Origin: an uncultured Clostridia bacterium
GTDB taxonomy: Bacteria > Bacillota > Clostridia > Oscillospirales > Oscillospiraceae
Assembly: GCA_946186375.1 (NCBI GenBank)
Contig: CAMHMZ010000001.1
Span: 62,001 to 126,000 of the forward strand
Reading direction: 5' to 3'
DNA: 64,000 bases
Shown piece by piece: positions 26,223-36,200 of this stretch; within the stretch, counting starts at the first letter, position 1, and each line of letters begins with the position of its first letter. The position numbers and the translations under genes were made by a program. Below the pieces are notes generated by a model that did not search any database, had not been told where the DNA came from, and saw only the letters and a program-made list of their open reading frames with translations.

Positions 26223-27302
26223 ATGAAATATCAGAGAATTATCGCTGCCATCCTTGCTCTCAGCATGCTTTTCGTGCTTTCTGCTTGCGCACAAGACCGT
26301 GATCTTCGCGCGGAAAGAGACCCTGCGCAAACAGCGGAACCTGCTGAGCAGACCGAAACACCCGCAGAGCCCACGCCAGAGCCGGTCGAAGTGAAAATGC
26401 CAACGGCAACAAGCGATGACGTTGAGCTGTACACACTTGATGCCGCCACAGGCCGTATCGTAGTCAACGTCTACGGACAGCCGGCAGCGAGCTACACGCT
26501 GGACAGCGTCGGGAACATCATGGACAAGGACGGTCGCTATGTCGTTGCGGCCGAGAATGTCAAAGAGTTCAAAGCCATTGAAAAGCTCAAGTTCAGCGAG
26601 CCTGAGTATGCGGCCACGTTAGCCGTCGAAGAAGAAGTCTCCAAAGACGACGAGCACGTTACGACCTACAAGCAGACCCCGGTCAATGTGACGCTCCTGA
26701 TGTCGGCTGAAGTTGAAAACGCAACGAACCACATCATCGTGCTCGAGATCCAGGACAAGGATATCGCTGAGATCAAGGCAAACGCTAACGCGAAGATCCT
26801 TGCCGACGGCGCATTCAAGATCAACGACAACCAGATCGCGGTCGAGCTGCCGGAGAACGGAAATGCCCGTGTTACCGTGACAGCTAAAGCTGCCGGCAAA
26901 ACGTCCGTGACCGCGTTAAATCTTTCCGGTGTCCTTCTGACGAGCTGTGTGCTCAACGTTGAGAACGGGCCTACGCCGGGCAACGATCCTGAGAGCAATC
27001 TCAGCGAGATCATTATCGCCAGCGACGACCCCATGACGCATGCGCACTCCTACAAGAAGACCGTTGTTCCTCCGACCCCGTACGAGAAGGGTTACACCGA
27101 GTATGTGTGTGAGTGCGGACACAGCTACCGCGATGATTACACTGCTCCGCTGCCGATGCCGACAGCGGCTCCCGAAGAGCACGTCCACGTGTATAATTCC
27201 TCCGTCGTGGCACCCACGGCTACCGAGCGCGGATACACCCTGCATGTGTGTGAATGCGGCGACTCTTACAAGGACAGTTTCGTCGCTCCGACAGGAAAGT
27301 AA
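26223..27302 (+). CDS. Lipoprotein with CxCG-type repeats
   Basis: A 359-residue predicted lipoprotein. The ATG at 26223 follows TTGGAGG; the frame is open 15 nt further up, but that ATG lies inside the ribosome binding site. Lipobox LSAC (cysteine near residue 22). A P/E/T-rich linker follows, then a beta-rich region (about 60-255) with a possible Ig-like part (NGNARVTVTAKAAGKTSVTA). The C-terminus holds two copies of a short module of the form '..Y.......P.....GYT.YVCECG.SY.D', each with a C-x-C-G pair that may bind metal. The next gene is a clear paralogue. Both are probably surface proteins of the recipient-contact or wall-associated kind. Function unknown. Confidence 0.7.
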   Translation: MKYQRIIAAILALSMLFVLSACAQDRDLRAERDPAQTAEPAEQTETPAEPTPEPVEVKMPTATSDDVELYTLDAATGRIVVNVYGQPAASYTLDSVGNIMDKDGRYVVAAENVKEFKAIEKLKFSEPEYAATLAVEEEVSKDDEHVTTYKQTPVNVTLLMSAEVENATNHIIVLEIQDKDIAEIKANANAKILADGAFKINDNQIAVELPENGNARVTVTAKAAGKTSVTALNLSGVLLTSCVLNVENGPTPGNDPESNLSEIIIASDDPMTHAHSYKKTVVPPTPYEKGYTEYVCECGHSYRDDYTAPLPMPTAAPEEHVHVYNSSVVAPTATERGYTLHVCECGDSYKDSFVAPTGK

Positions 27303-27354
27303 TTATCGAAACCTTTGCTCCGGCGCAACCGCCTGGCAGGTTAAAAAGCATATC

Positions 27355-27390
27355 AAAAGAGCAGAGAAAAAACTCTGCTCTTTTTTCTTT
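27355..27390 (+). terminator. Rho-independent terminator
   Basis: Perfect 12-bp stem AAAAGAGCAGAG / CTCTGCTCTTTT with a 6-nt A loop, then a T-run. Confidence 0.9.
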
Positions 27391-27420
27391 AGACGAATGG
27401 CAAAACAGCCTCTTTTATAC

Positions 27421-27449
27421 TTGACAAAGGCGAGAAAATATAGTAAATT
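27421..27449 (+). promoter_or_regulatory. Promoter of the second lipoprotein gene
   Basis: TTGACA (27421-27426), 17-nt spacer, TAAATT (27444-27449). Confidence 0.6.
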
Positions 27450-27552
27450 CAAAATATAGGATATTACTGTAAATCAATAGAAATTTGCAGAAAAAATCAT
27501 TTGAAGGAGGCAAGAGCAAAGGTATGAAGTAACGACTTTATGCTCGAATAAA

Positions 27553-29328
27553 ATGTTTAACGGAAAGAAGATTATGACGCTGCTGATCATCGCAGCGATG
27601 TTCGTTGTGTGTCTCGCGGGATGTGCACACACGGAAGAAACGGCTCCGCCTGTCGATCTGCCTAATACGACAAGCGCTGAAGCAAACATCTACGCAAACG
27701 GGGAAGTCCTTTGCAATTCTGTTGGGACGATCCTCGCTGATTACCGCTTTGACGAATTCGGAAATGTCCTGGATCGGGACGGGAACCCGGTCATCGCGGC
27801 TGAAAATCTGGAGCAGTATACTTATGTGACTGCTGTTACCGCAAAAGAAGAGATCGATCTGGTCGCTTCCATCAAAGCTGAGAAGCTGGAAAACGATCTT
27901 CTCGCGACAAGGCCCGTGACGATTGAGTTCTCTCTGGCCGGCTCGCCTGAAAAGTTTGTTGACGGCCGCATCCGTCTGGAAAGCAGAGATCCCGGCGCAC
28001 TTTATTTCCCCTATGAGTCGAACAAAGATATCCTGGCTGCTGAAATCACCCCTCCCGCTGATGATGCGATGCCGGAAATCAGCGTTGATCTGAATACGCT
28101 GCAGGAAGAGAGCGTTCATGTCATTGGCGTATTTGATGGGGAATATGTGGTTATTGTCAAGAATGCGCTTGACGAAACTGTCGGCGAGCTCCATTTCATT
28201 CTCACCCCGGAGTACGTTGATGACATCAACGCTGATCTGGAAGGGGAGTTTGAGCCGCACGATCATGATTTTCGCGACGTTGTAGTCGACCCCACGCCGA
28301 AGATGCAGGGTTACACGCTGCACATCTGCAAGATCTGCGGGTTTACGTTCAGAGATACTTATGTAGATAAGCTACCGTGCACGCATGAATATGAAGACAC
28401 GGTCGTTCCGCCCACGTACACGGCGGGAGGATATACGCTCCATGTTTGCTCGATCTGCGGGGACACTTATAAAGACTCCGAGACTGCACCTCTGGTGTGC
28501 AAGCATGAAAAACTCAAGAAGACCGTTGTGGAGCCCACCTGCACGGAAAAGGGCTACACGATCTATGAATGTGAGATCTGCAAGAACTACACCGAAAAGA
28601 AGGATGAGACACCCGCTGCAGGCCACAAGTGGGACAAGGGCAAGGTAACGACTGAGCCTACGTGCGGTGAGGCTGGCGTAAAGACCTTCACATGCAAAGT
28701 ATGCAAGGTAACGAAGACGGAAAGTGTTGCGGCAACTGGTAAGCACAATTATGAAGACACGGTGCTGAACCCGACATGCGACGAGTCAGGCTACACGCTG
28801 CATAAATGCAAGGTGTGCGGTGACAGTTACAAGGACACGTACACTGATGCGCTCGGCCACACTGATCCGGTTTGGTCTGTGACCAAGGAAGCAACATGCG
28901 CTGAGACAGGCACAAAGGAAGGCGTTTGTGAACGTTGCGGAGAAGTTATCGCCACAGAAACGATCGAAAAAACCACAGATCATGACTACGAAACAACGGT
29001 CGTGGAACCTGATTGCGAGAATGCTGGGTACACAAAGCATACTTGCAAGGTGTGCGGAGATGTCTACAAGGATCAGAAGAAGACGGCTCTTGGACATGAT
29101 TGGGAAGAAAAAACCAAGAAGATGTACAAAGGCAAGGAAAAGCATGTTTTTTGCGGTGACTGCGGCAAAGATTTGACTGCAGCCGGAATAACTGGCGACG
29201 GGATAGCAGATCACGCAGAGGCTCATGTGCTCAAAGGTGGAAGTGGCCGCACGTATACTGAATACGTAAAAGTGTATGAAACAGTGACGAAAAAAGTCTG
29301 CACACGCTGCGGGAAAGAAAAGAGTTAA
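27553..29328 (+). CDS. Lipoprotein with an extended CxxCG repeat array
   Basis: A 591-residue lipoprotein, lipobox LAGC (cysteine near residue 24). The N-terminal 235 residues match the plan of the upstream paralogue. The rest is about eight modules of 30-45 residues built on 'P.C...GYT.H.C..CG..YKD', each with C-x-x-C (KICG, SICG, KVCG, ERCG and so on). Such modules are common in clostridial surface proteins; metal binding is likely but unproven. The start lacks a close ribosome binding site. The strong one, GAAGGAGG at 27503-27510, sits ahead of a two-codon frame (ATG AAG TAA at 27524), so translation may depend on re-initiation. It has its own promoter and terminator, separate from the first lipoprotein. 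Confidence 0.7.
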   Translation: MFNGKKIMTLLIIAAMFVVCLAGCAHTEETAPPVDLPNTTSAEANIYANGEVLCNSVGTILADYRFDEFGNVLDRDGNPVIAAENLEQYTYVTAVTAKEEIDLVASIKAEKLENDLLATRPVTIEFSLAGSPEKFVDGRIRLESRDPGALYFPYESNKDILAAEITPPADDAMPEISVDLNTLQEESVHVIGVFDGEYVVIVKNALDETVGELHFILTPEYVDDINADLEGEFEPHDHDFRDVVVDPTPKMQGYTLHICKICGFTFRDTYVDKLPCTHEYEDTVVPPTYTAGGYTLHVCSICGDTYKDSETAPLVCKHEKLKKTVVEPTCTEKGYTIYECEICKNYTEKKDETPAAGHKWDKGKVTTEPTCGEAGVKTFTCKVCKVTKTESVAATGKHNYEDTVLNPTCDESGYTLHKCKVCGDSYKDTYTDALGHTDPVWSVTKEATCAETGTKEGVCERCGEVIATETIEKTTDHDYETTVVEPDCENAGYTKHTCKVCGDVYKDQKKTALGHDWEEKTKKMYKGKEKHVFCGDCGKDLTAAGITGDGIADHAEAHVLKGGSGRTYTEYVKVYETVTKKVCTRCGKEKS

Positions 29329-29346
29329 TCCAAAGAGATAAACGAG

Positions 29347-29377
29347 CAGGCCGGGCAATTTGCCCGGCCTGTTTTAT
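29347..29377 (+). terminator. Rho-independent terminator
   Basis: 11-bp stem CAGGCCGGGCA / TGCCCGGCCTG, loop ATT, then TTTTAT. Confidence 0.9.
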
Positions 29378-29396
29378 AAATAGTCTTGTCAGACAC

Positions 29397-29424
29397 TTGA
29401 CAAACTTTAATTTCGTAGTAAAAT
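29397..29424 (+). promoter_or_regulatory. Promoter of a likely small RNA
   Basis: TTGACA (29397-29402), 16-nt spacer, TAAAAT (29419-29424). No gene follows on this strand; the transcript would meet a terminator within 100 nt. Confidence 0.6.
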
Positions 29425-29430
29425 AAAAAC

Positions 29431-29521
29431 GTGGAAACCAAACGGTGCCCACAAACGAATTGATTAAGGCATATGCCTTAAAAATGCAAGCCGTCTGTTA
29501 GTGGCAGACGGCTTACTTTTT
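29431..29521 (+). ncRNA. Candidate small RNA of about 90 nt
   Basis: It lies between a good promoter and a terminator, with no open frame. The transcript would contain the perfect 18-bp palindrome TTAAGGCATATGCCTTAA (29464-29481), which can fold as a hairpin or act as an operator in DNA. It ends in the stem AAGCCGTCTG / CAGACGGCTT (29488-29497 and 29505-29514) and the tail ACTTTTT. No RNA family is recognised. Confidence 0.45.
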
Positions 29522-29562
29522 ATCTCTCATGGCCGACGCGAGCGTTAGAATTGCAGAAAGTA

Positions 29563-29600
29563 CAGCCCGTCTGTTTAAAGGCAGACGGGCTGTTATTTTT
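29563..29600 (+). terminator. Second, near-identical terminator hairpin
   Basis: 11-bp stem CAGCCCGTCTG / CAGACGGGCTG, then TTATTTTT. It repeats the design of the hairpin at 29488 with one extra base pair. It also faces the end of the leftward zinc-ribbon gene. Confidence 0.7.
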
Positions 29601-29820
29601 CTCCAAACACAATGGCTGCTGCGTGATGATAGTTGCGCCAATCTAACTTCTGACCGCAACGGTCGCAAAACGACTGATATTCGCGTTCCATTGTGCGTCG
29701 GCAGCGTGGACAGATCGGAAATGCTTCTGCCGCAACATTTTTGCGTAAATAAAACACTTCCGAAACGATCATAGGCTTGCGATAATCTTCTGCGACTACA
29801 GTGCAAAATAGTTCAGCCAC
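29593..29820 (-). CDS. Small zinc-ribbon protein
   Basis: A leftward gene of about 75 residues. The C-terminal half carries two C-x-x-C knuckles, 'CPRC' and 'CDRC', in 'ICPRCRRTMEREYQSFCDRC', the pattern of small zinc ribbons in Bacillota elements. I take the GTG at 29820, which follows GAGGCGAG; an ATG at 29772 would give a shorter form, and the frame is open up to 29907. No membrane segment is seen. Function unknown; such proteins often bind nucleic acid or form part of regulatory complexes. Confidence 0.5.
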   Translation of the reverse strand: MAELFCTVVAEDYRKPMIVSEVFYLRKNVAAEAFPICPRCRRTMEREYQSFCDRCGQKLDWRNYHHAAAIVFGEK

Positions 29821-29907
29821 GGTTCGACTCGCCTCTTTAAAACATAATAGGCTGGAACAAGGGCTGCTGTTTGTTGCGTGAGATTTCGTAAAACCATTAT
29901 ATACCAT

Positions 29908-30244
29908 ATATGCTATTCAGTGCCATATATTTATGCGTTTATACAAGCAAAAAGCTGAACGTCTAGCTTACCGCCAGATGTTCAGCTTATACTTTTTGTG
30001 GGATATTTGTCTCACCATGTTTGATGGTCTATCTATTGTGGTTGAATTCCATCGTATGGTGTACTAGGAAGATTTTTCACTAGAAGGAGACAAGAAAAAA
30101 GGCTTGTGAATGCAGTTGACAAAAAAACACAGCAAAAGTAAATCAACTACATGAAGACGTCCGTTTTTAGGACGGTTAACATATATCACTCGCTCATGTG
30201 AATGACGTTCATGAGCGAGATTATTCTGAAAAGGAGTTTTTGCT
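29908..30244. other. Leader and control region of the giant adhesin gene
   Basis: About 340 nt without a gene. It holds a terminator-like hairpin (29952-29988: AAGCTGAAC / GTTCAGCTT extended inward, then ACTTTTTG), a possible promoter (TTGACA 30116-30121, 17 nt, TAAATC 30139-30144), a small CGTCC/GGACG hairpin near 30160-30175, and a perfect 10-bp hairpin (30189-30219: CTCGCTCATG / CATGAGCGAG) just before the ribosome binding site AAAAGGAG. The untranslated leader of about 95 nt is structured and may control translation. Confidence 0.5.
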
Positions 30245-33200
30245 ATGAAAATTTCGTCAAAACGCATCATTTCATTTATTCTGTTTTTCGTCATGTTGGC
30301 AACATGCTTGCCGACGGGCGCTATGGTACCTGAAGCATATGCCGCTGATGAAGCGTACAGACAGGAAACCACCGGCTATTTCACAATGAAAAACCGAGAT
30401 GTGAAAATTATGGGAAAGCTCCCATATCGTTTCATAAAACCAGGCACGAATGAGCAGTCCGGGCAAGGTCAGTTTGGGCCTGACACAGGGGTCGACGTTG
30501 TATATTTCCACCAGTTAACAATTAACAACGTAAAAACGCCGGTTTATTGTATGCAGCCTTACGCAAACGCTGGCTCCTATTACACGCCAAACAACGAGCA
30601 AGCAAAAACGTTGTGGAACGCGTGGAAAGTAGCACACATCACAGTCTATGATGCCTATGGGCCATATGCTGGAGACAACGATGAATACGGCAACGGTAAG
30701 GCCACGCAGACGCTGAACTATAACGCTGCCGACATTGCAGCGCACGCTCTATACTGGGGCTATCCGAGTTATATTGACACAAACTATACAAACGAGGAAA
30801 ACCAGGCCGCGTTGCAAGCCATGATATTTGATATTTCTTGTGGCTTTGTGGTGACCAAAAATGGTGAATACGTGCGTCGCAGATATAGTAAATTCCATAC
30901 GAACGGCGATGAAACCGATGTATCAAACTATTATATGTCAATTGGTTTTTCTGACCCCTCGTATGGTGTCGATAACGCCAATGTCATCAAGGCTTACAAT
31001 GCGTTACTGAAACGCATGAATTCCAGTAGCACAAACGTTGGCATCCCTTCATTTGCGAATGAATCTTCCATTGGCGTAAATGATGATGACGCGAACATCA
31101 TCGATTTAAGTTTTGATTCTGCAACTAATAAATACAAAGCAACTGTAACAGATTCTCTTGGCTTTGCCAAGTATTACGATTTTGAGGAAACCAAAAACGG
31201 TATTACAGTTGAGCAAAACGGGAACAAAGTGACAATTTCTGTTGATAAAAGCACCGTTGACGGTTGGAACGCTGGCTCTATACACAAGATGTCGACGAAA
31301 AAATCTAACACGCCAAATGTAAATGTATCTGTCAACGATGTTAATCTGTACGGCGACACGTCTGACACAAATTATCAGGCAATGGTTATGTATATAGGCG
31401 AAACGCCTGAGCAGCAGAAGCCGAAAGCATACATTGCTGTTCGCGCTGAATCTATGGGTGAGGCGCAATTGATCAAGGTGTCTGATAATCCTGATCTCAC
31501 TTCTGGAAACGATTGTTATTCGCTTGCTGGCGCCGTGTATGGTGTTTACAAGAAGAAAGCTGACGCGAACAATGGGGAAAACGAAGTTGGCCGTCTGACC
31601 ACCAAAGCAAACGGTAAGAGCAATGTGTTGGATCTCTCCGCGGGTAATTACTGGGTCAAGGAGCTCACAGCTCCAAAGGGATTTGCTCTTGATACAGTCG
31701 CGCACAAAATCACTGTTGAACCTGGCGAAACAGCTATTTTGAATGTAACAGACGAAGCTAAATCTGACCCTGTGCCAATCTGGCTGAAGAAGGTTGATGC
31801 AGCTATCGGCACAGAAGGCGAAACGTCTGGTAAAATGGGTCTTGCCGGTGCGGAATTTACGGTGAAATACTATGACGGTATTTACAATACGGTCGCCAAG
31901 GCGGAGGAAAGCGGGGATCCGACTCGTACGTGGGTCATCAAGACAAACGAAAACGGTGTTGCTGACTTGCGCCGTGAAAGCTGCTTTGTTTCTGGTGATG
32001 ATTTGTATTATGACGGTGGCGAAGTTGCGATTCCGATTGGTACTGTTGTCATTCAGGAGACAAAGGCTCCGGCTGGCTATATTCTAAACGCAAAGAAGTT
32101 TTTGGTAAAAATCGATGAAAGTGGCTCTGCCTCAGTTATTGAAACCTACAACGCTCCGATCATTCCTGAAACCGCTATCAAGGGCGGCGTAAAGGTCAAG
32201 AAGGTCGACGAAGAGCGTGCTGCTGGGCAAGGCAATGCAACCTTGGCTGGCGCTGAGTTCACCATTTACAACAAATGCGGAAAGTCTGTCATAGTTGATG
32301 GAACGACATATGCAAACAATGCCGCCGTCAAGACGATCGAGACAAATAGTAATGGTGTGGCCTCGACGGCGAAGGATCTCCTCCCATATGGCACTTACCT
32401 CATCAAAGAGACTAAGGCGTCTCCTGGTTATAAGATCAATTCTGATTGGTCGAAGACGTTTACGATCTCCGAAAACGAAGTGATCATTGACCTCGACACC
32501 ATGCCTGAGCCTCTCATCCGCGGTGGTTTGAAGCTCAATAAGATCGACCATGAGCTGTCCGGCGGTCAGGGCGCTGCTGAACTTGGCGGAGCGAAGTTTA
32601 CGATCTATAACGCTTCCGATAAACCCGTTGTCGTTGAAGGAACAACATACGCGGTTGGCGCGGCTGTTAAAGTAATCGAGACAAACGACTCTGGCGTCGC
32701 CACTACCGGAAACGGTATTCTTCCTTACGGAACATACACTGTTAAAGAGACAAAAGCCCCGAAGGGCTATAAGCTGAACAGCACATGGTCTGCCACAGTC
32801 AACATCACAACCGCTTCGGTCGTCACTGTGGACAACAACTGTCCGGATGATGTCATCCGCGGCGGCGCGAAGGTCACCAAGAGTGATGTGGAACGCGCTG
32901 ATGGACAGGGCAACGGAACATATGAGGGTGCCGAGTTCACCATTTACAACAAGTCTGGAAAGCCTGTTGTTGTTGCTGGAAAGACATACGCTGACGGTGC
33001 TGCTGTTGGGAAAATCGTCACGGACGGTACTGGCTCAGGTTCAACTGCTGCCGACCTGCTTCCGTACGGCAGCTACACGATGAAAGAAACCAAGGCTCCT
33101 GCTGGATATAAACTCAACACTGAGTGGAGCAAAGACTTCACGATCAGAACAGAAGGCTCCATTGCGAATGCTGGAATCTGCAAAGACGAAATCCTTCGCG

Positions 33201-36200
33201 GTGGCATTAGCATTAAGAAGATCGACTCGGTAACCACGAGCGCGCAGGGTAATGCAACACTGGCCGGCGCAGAGTTCTCCATCTACAACGCTTCTGACAA
33301 ACCTGTCATGATTGATGGAACTGAATATGCCAAGGGCGCTCTCGTAAAAGTCATTACCGCAAACAGCTCTGGCGTTGCTTCAACCGGAAACGGTGTTCTG
33401 CCTTACGGCAAGTATACTGTGAAAGAAACAAAAGCCCCGACCGGATACAAGCTCAATTCTTCCTGGTCGGCTACGGTCGAAGTAAATAAGGCTAATGTGA
33501 TTGCCGGACCTGACTGCCCTGAACCCGTCATCCGCGGCGGCGTGAAGGTCACCAAGAGTGACGTTGAGCGCGGCGCAGGACAGGGCAACGGAACATTCAA
33601 GGGTGCAGTATTTACGATTTACAATGCGTCCACGCACAACGTAACGGTCGAAGGCAAGGATTGCGCGCCTGGCGCCGTAGTCAAGACGATTGAAACAAAC
33701 GATGCGGGCGTCGCCTCCACTGCAGCCGACCTCCTGCCTTACGGCAAATACACAATGAAGGAGACAAAGGCTCCTGCTGGATATAAGCTCAACACTGAGT
33801 GGAGCAAGGAATTTACAATCACAACCGATGGGAATATCGTCAACGCAGGAACATGCACTGACGAAATTCTCCGTGGCGGCCTTAAGGTCACAAAGATCGA
33901 CAAGACTTCGACAACAGCCCAGGGTGCTGCCGAACTGAAGGGCGCAGAATTCACGATCTACAACGCCTCGGATAAGCCTGTGGTCGTTGAAGGGCACACT
34001 TACGCAGTAGGTGAAGCTGTCAAGACGATCGTTGTCAAAGATAACGGCGTTGCATCTACTGCAAAAGACCTTCTTCCGTACGGTAAATACACAGTCAAAG
34101 AAACAAAGGCACCTAAGGGCTACAATCTGAACACGTCCTGGTCCAAGACTGTTACGATCTCGTCGGCGAACGTGATCGTTGACGCAGCCACCTGCCCTGA
34201 TACGGTCATCCTCGGCCGCGTGAGGGTTCAGAAGAAAGACGCTGACATGAACACGCTTCAAGGTGACGCTATCTTCAAGGGCGCTCAGTTCACGATTTAC
34301 AACGAGAATGAAGCTCCTGTGACTGTGAACGGAACAAGCTACGAAAAGGGCGCGGCCGTTCTGATGATTGAGGCGTCCGAAGCCGGTGTTGCGACATCCG
34401 CTAAAGTACTTCCTTATGGTAAGTATTCGATCAAGGAAACAAAAGCTCCTGTCGGATACAAACTCAACGCTGAATGGCGTCAGGAATTCACAATCGCTGA
34501 AGAGAATGTTATCGTAGAAGTCGGAACCTGCGCCGAGCCTATCATCCGCGGCGGTATTAACGTACAAAAAGTTGACGCTGATCAATCTGCAAATCCGCAG
34601 GGAGGCGCAGTGTACGCAGGCGCAGAATTCACGATCTACAATGCATCAGGCAATCCTGTGCTTGTCGAAGGCAACGTGTACGCGGCCGGTGACGCGGTTA
34701 AGACAATCATCGCTGACGAGACTGGTTTTGCGCAGACCGAAAAAGACCTCCTGCCATACGGCACATATACAGTCAAAGAAACAAAGGCCCCGGCTGGATA
34801 CATGCTGAATGAAGACTGGTCCAGCACGGTAAAGGTGACAAAGCAGAACACGCGTGTTTTTGCCGGACAGTGTCCAAACATTGTTATGCGCGGCGGCATA
34901 AAGGTCGTTAAGCAAGACGCCGAGCACGACGGTATTCAGGGTGAAGCCACGTTCGAAGGCGCAGAATTCACCATTTATAACAATTCAGGCAAGTCCGTCG
35001 TTGTCGATGGCGAGACACTCGAGAACGGCGCCGCGGTCAAGACGATCGTAACAGACGAAACAGGCATGGCGGCAACTGCCATCGACCTGCTTCCGTACGG
35101 TAAGTACATCGTCCGTGAGACGAAGGCTCCTGTTGGATACGATCTGAACCGCGATTTCGAAGTTGAAGTCTTTGTGAACAGCAACGAATTCATGTTCGAT
35201 GCTGGTGTATGCAAGGATAACGTGACGCGCGGCGGCCTTAGCGTCCAGAAGATGGACGCTGGTCTCGATGCGGCGCATCCGTACGGCGATGCCTCCTTCG
35301 AGGGTATCGTGTTCTCGATCAGCAACGCTTCCGCAAATGACGTTGTTGTTGGCGGTGAGACATTTGCCCCTGGCGCAGAAATCACGCAGATCGTCACTGA
35401 TAAAACAGGTTTTGCAACCACAGAAAACGATCTCCTTCCTTACGGCAAGTACACAGTTAGAGAGATCAGCATTCCGGAAGGCAACGGATACGCTCTGAAT
35501 GAGAACTATGTGTCCACCGTCATGGTCGATACGTATCATGTCGTTATTGAAGCCAACCCGTGCAAGGACGAAGGTAACATCTTCGGTTCCATCCGGATCA
35601 GCAAGTTCGATGCGGATACGCTACTTGCAAAGCCGCAGGGCGATGCTTCTCTGGCTGGTGCGAAATTCGTAATCATCAACGAGTCCAAGAATCCTGTGAT
35701 CGTGGACGGTCACACCTACGGTGTCGGCGACGAGATCATGGAAGTCACAACAGACGAGAACGGCGTTGCTGTAACAGAGCAGGTGTTCCCGATGGGCACG
35801 TACAGAGTTAAAGAAGTCGAGCCCTCGGAAGGCTATTTGAACAACGATGATTGGAGTGCTGTTGCTGTCATCAGAGAAGACGGGCAGCAGTATGACATCA
35901 GCTTCGATGATTCCTGCAAAGAAATCGTGATTCGCGGCGGTGTGCTTGTTCAGAAACTCGATAAGGACACCAACGAAAATCACGGTATTGGCGGTCTTGA
36001 GATGAAGGACGCTGAGTTCATCATCATAAACCGCTCCGCTGAGCCGGTCGTAGTAAACGGCATTTCTGTCAATCCTTATGATGGCGAGTTCGATCTCAAC
36101 AGTATTGACGAAAGCGCTGTTGTCATGAGAATTTACACAGATGAAGACGCAGTCGCCTCCACAGGTGATCACGATCTGCCTTACGGCACCTACGAGATCC

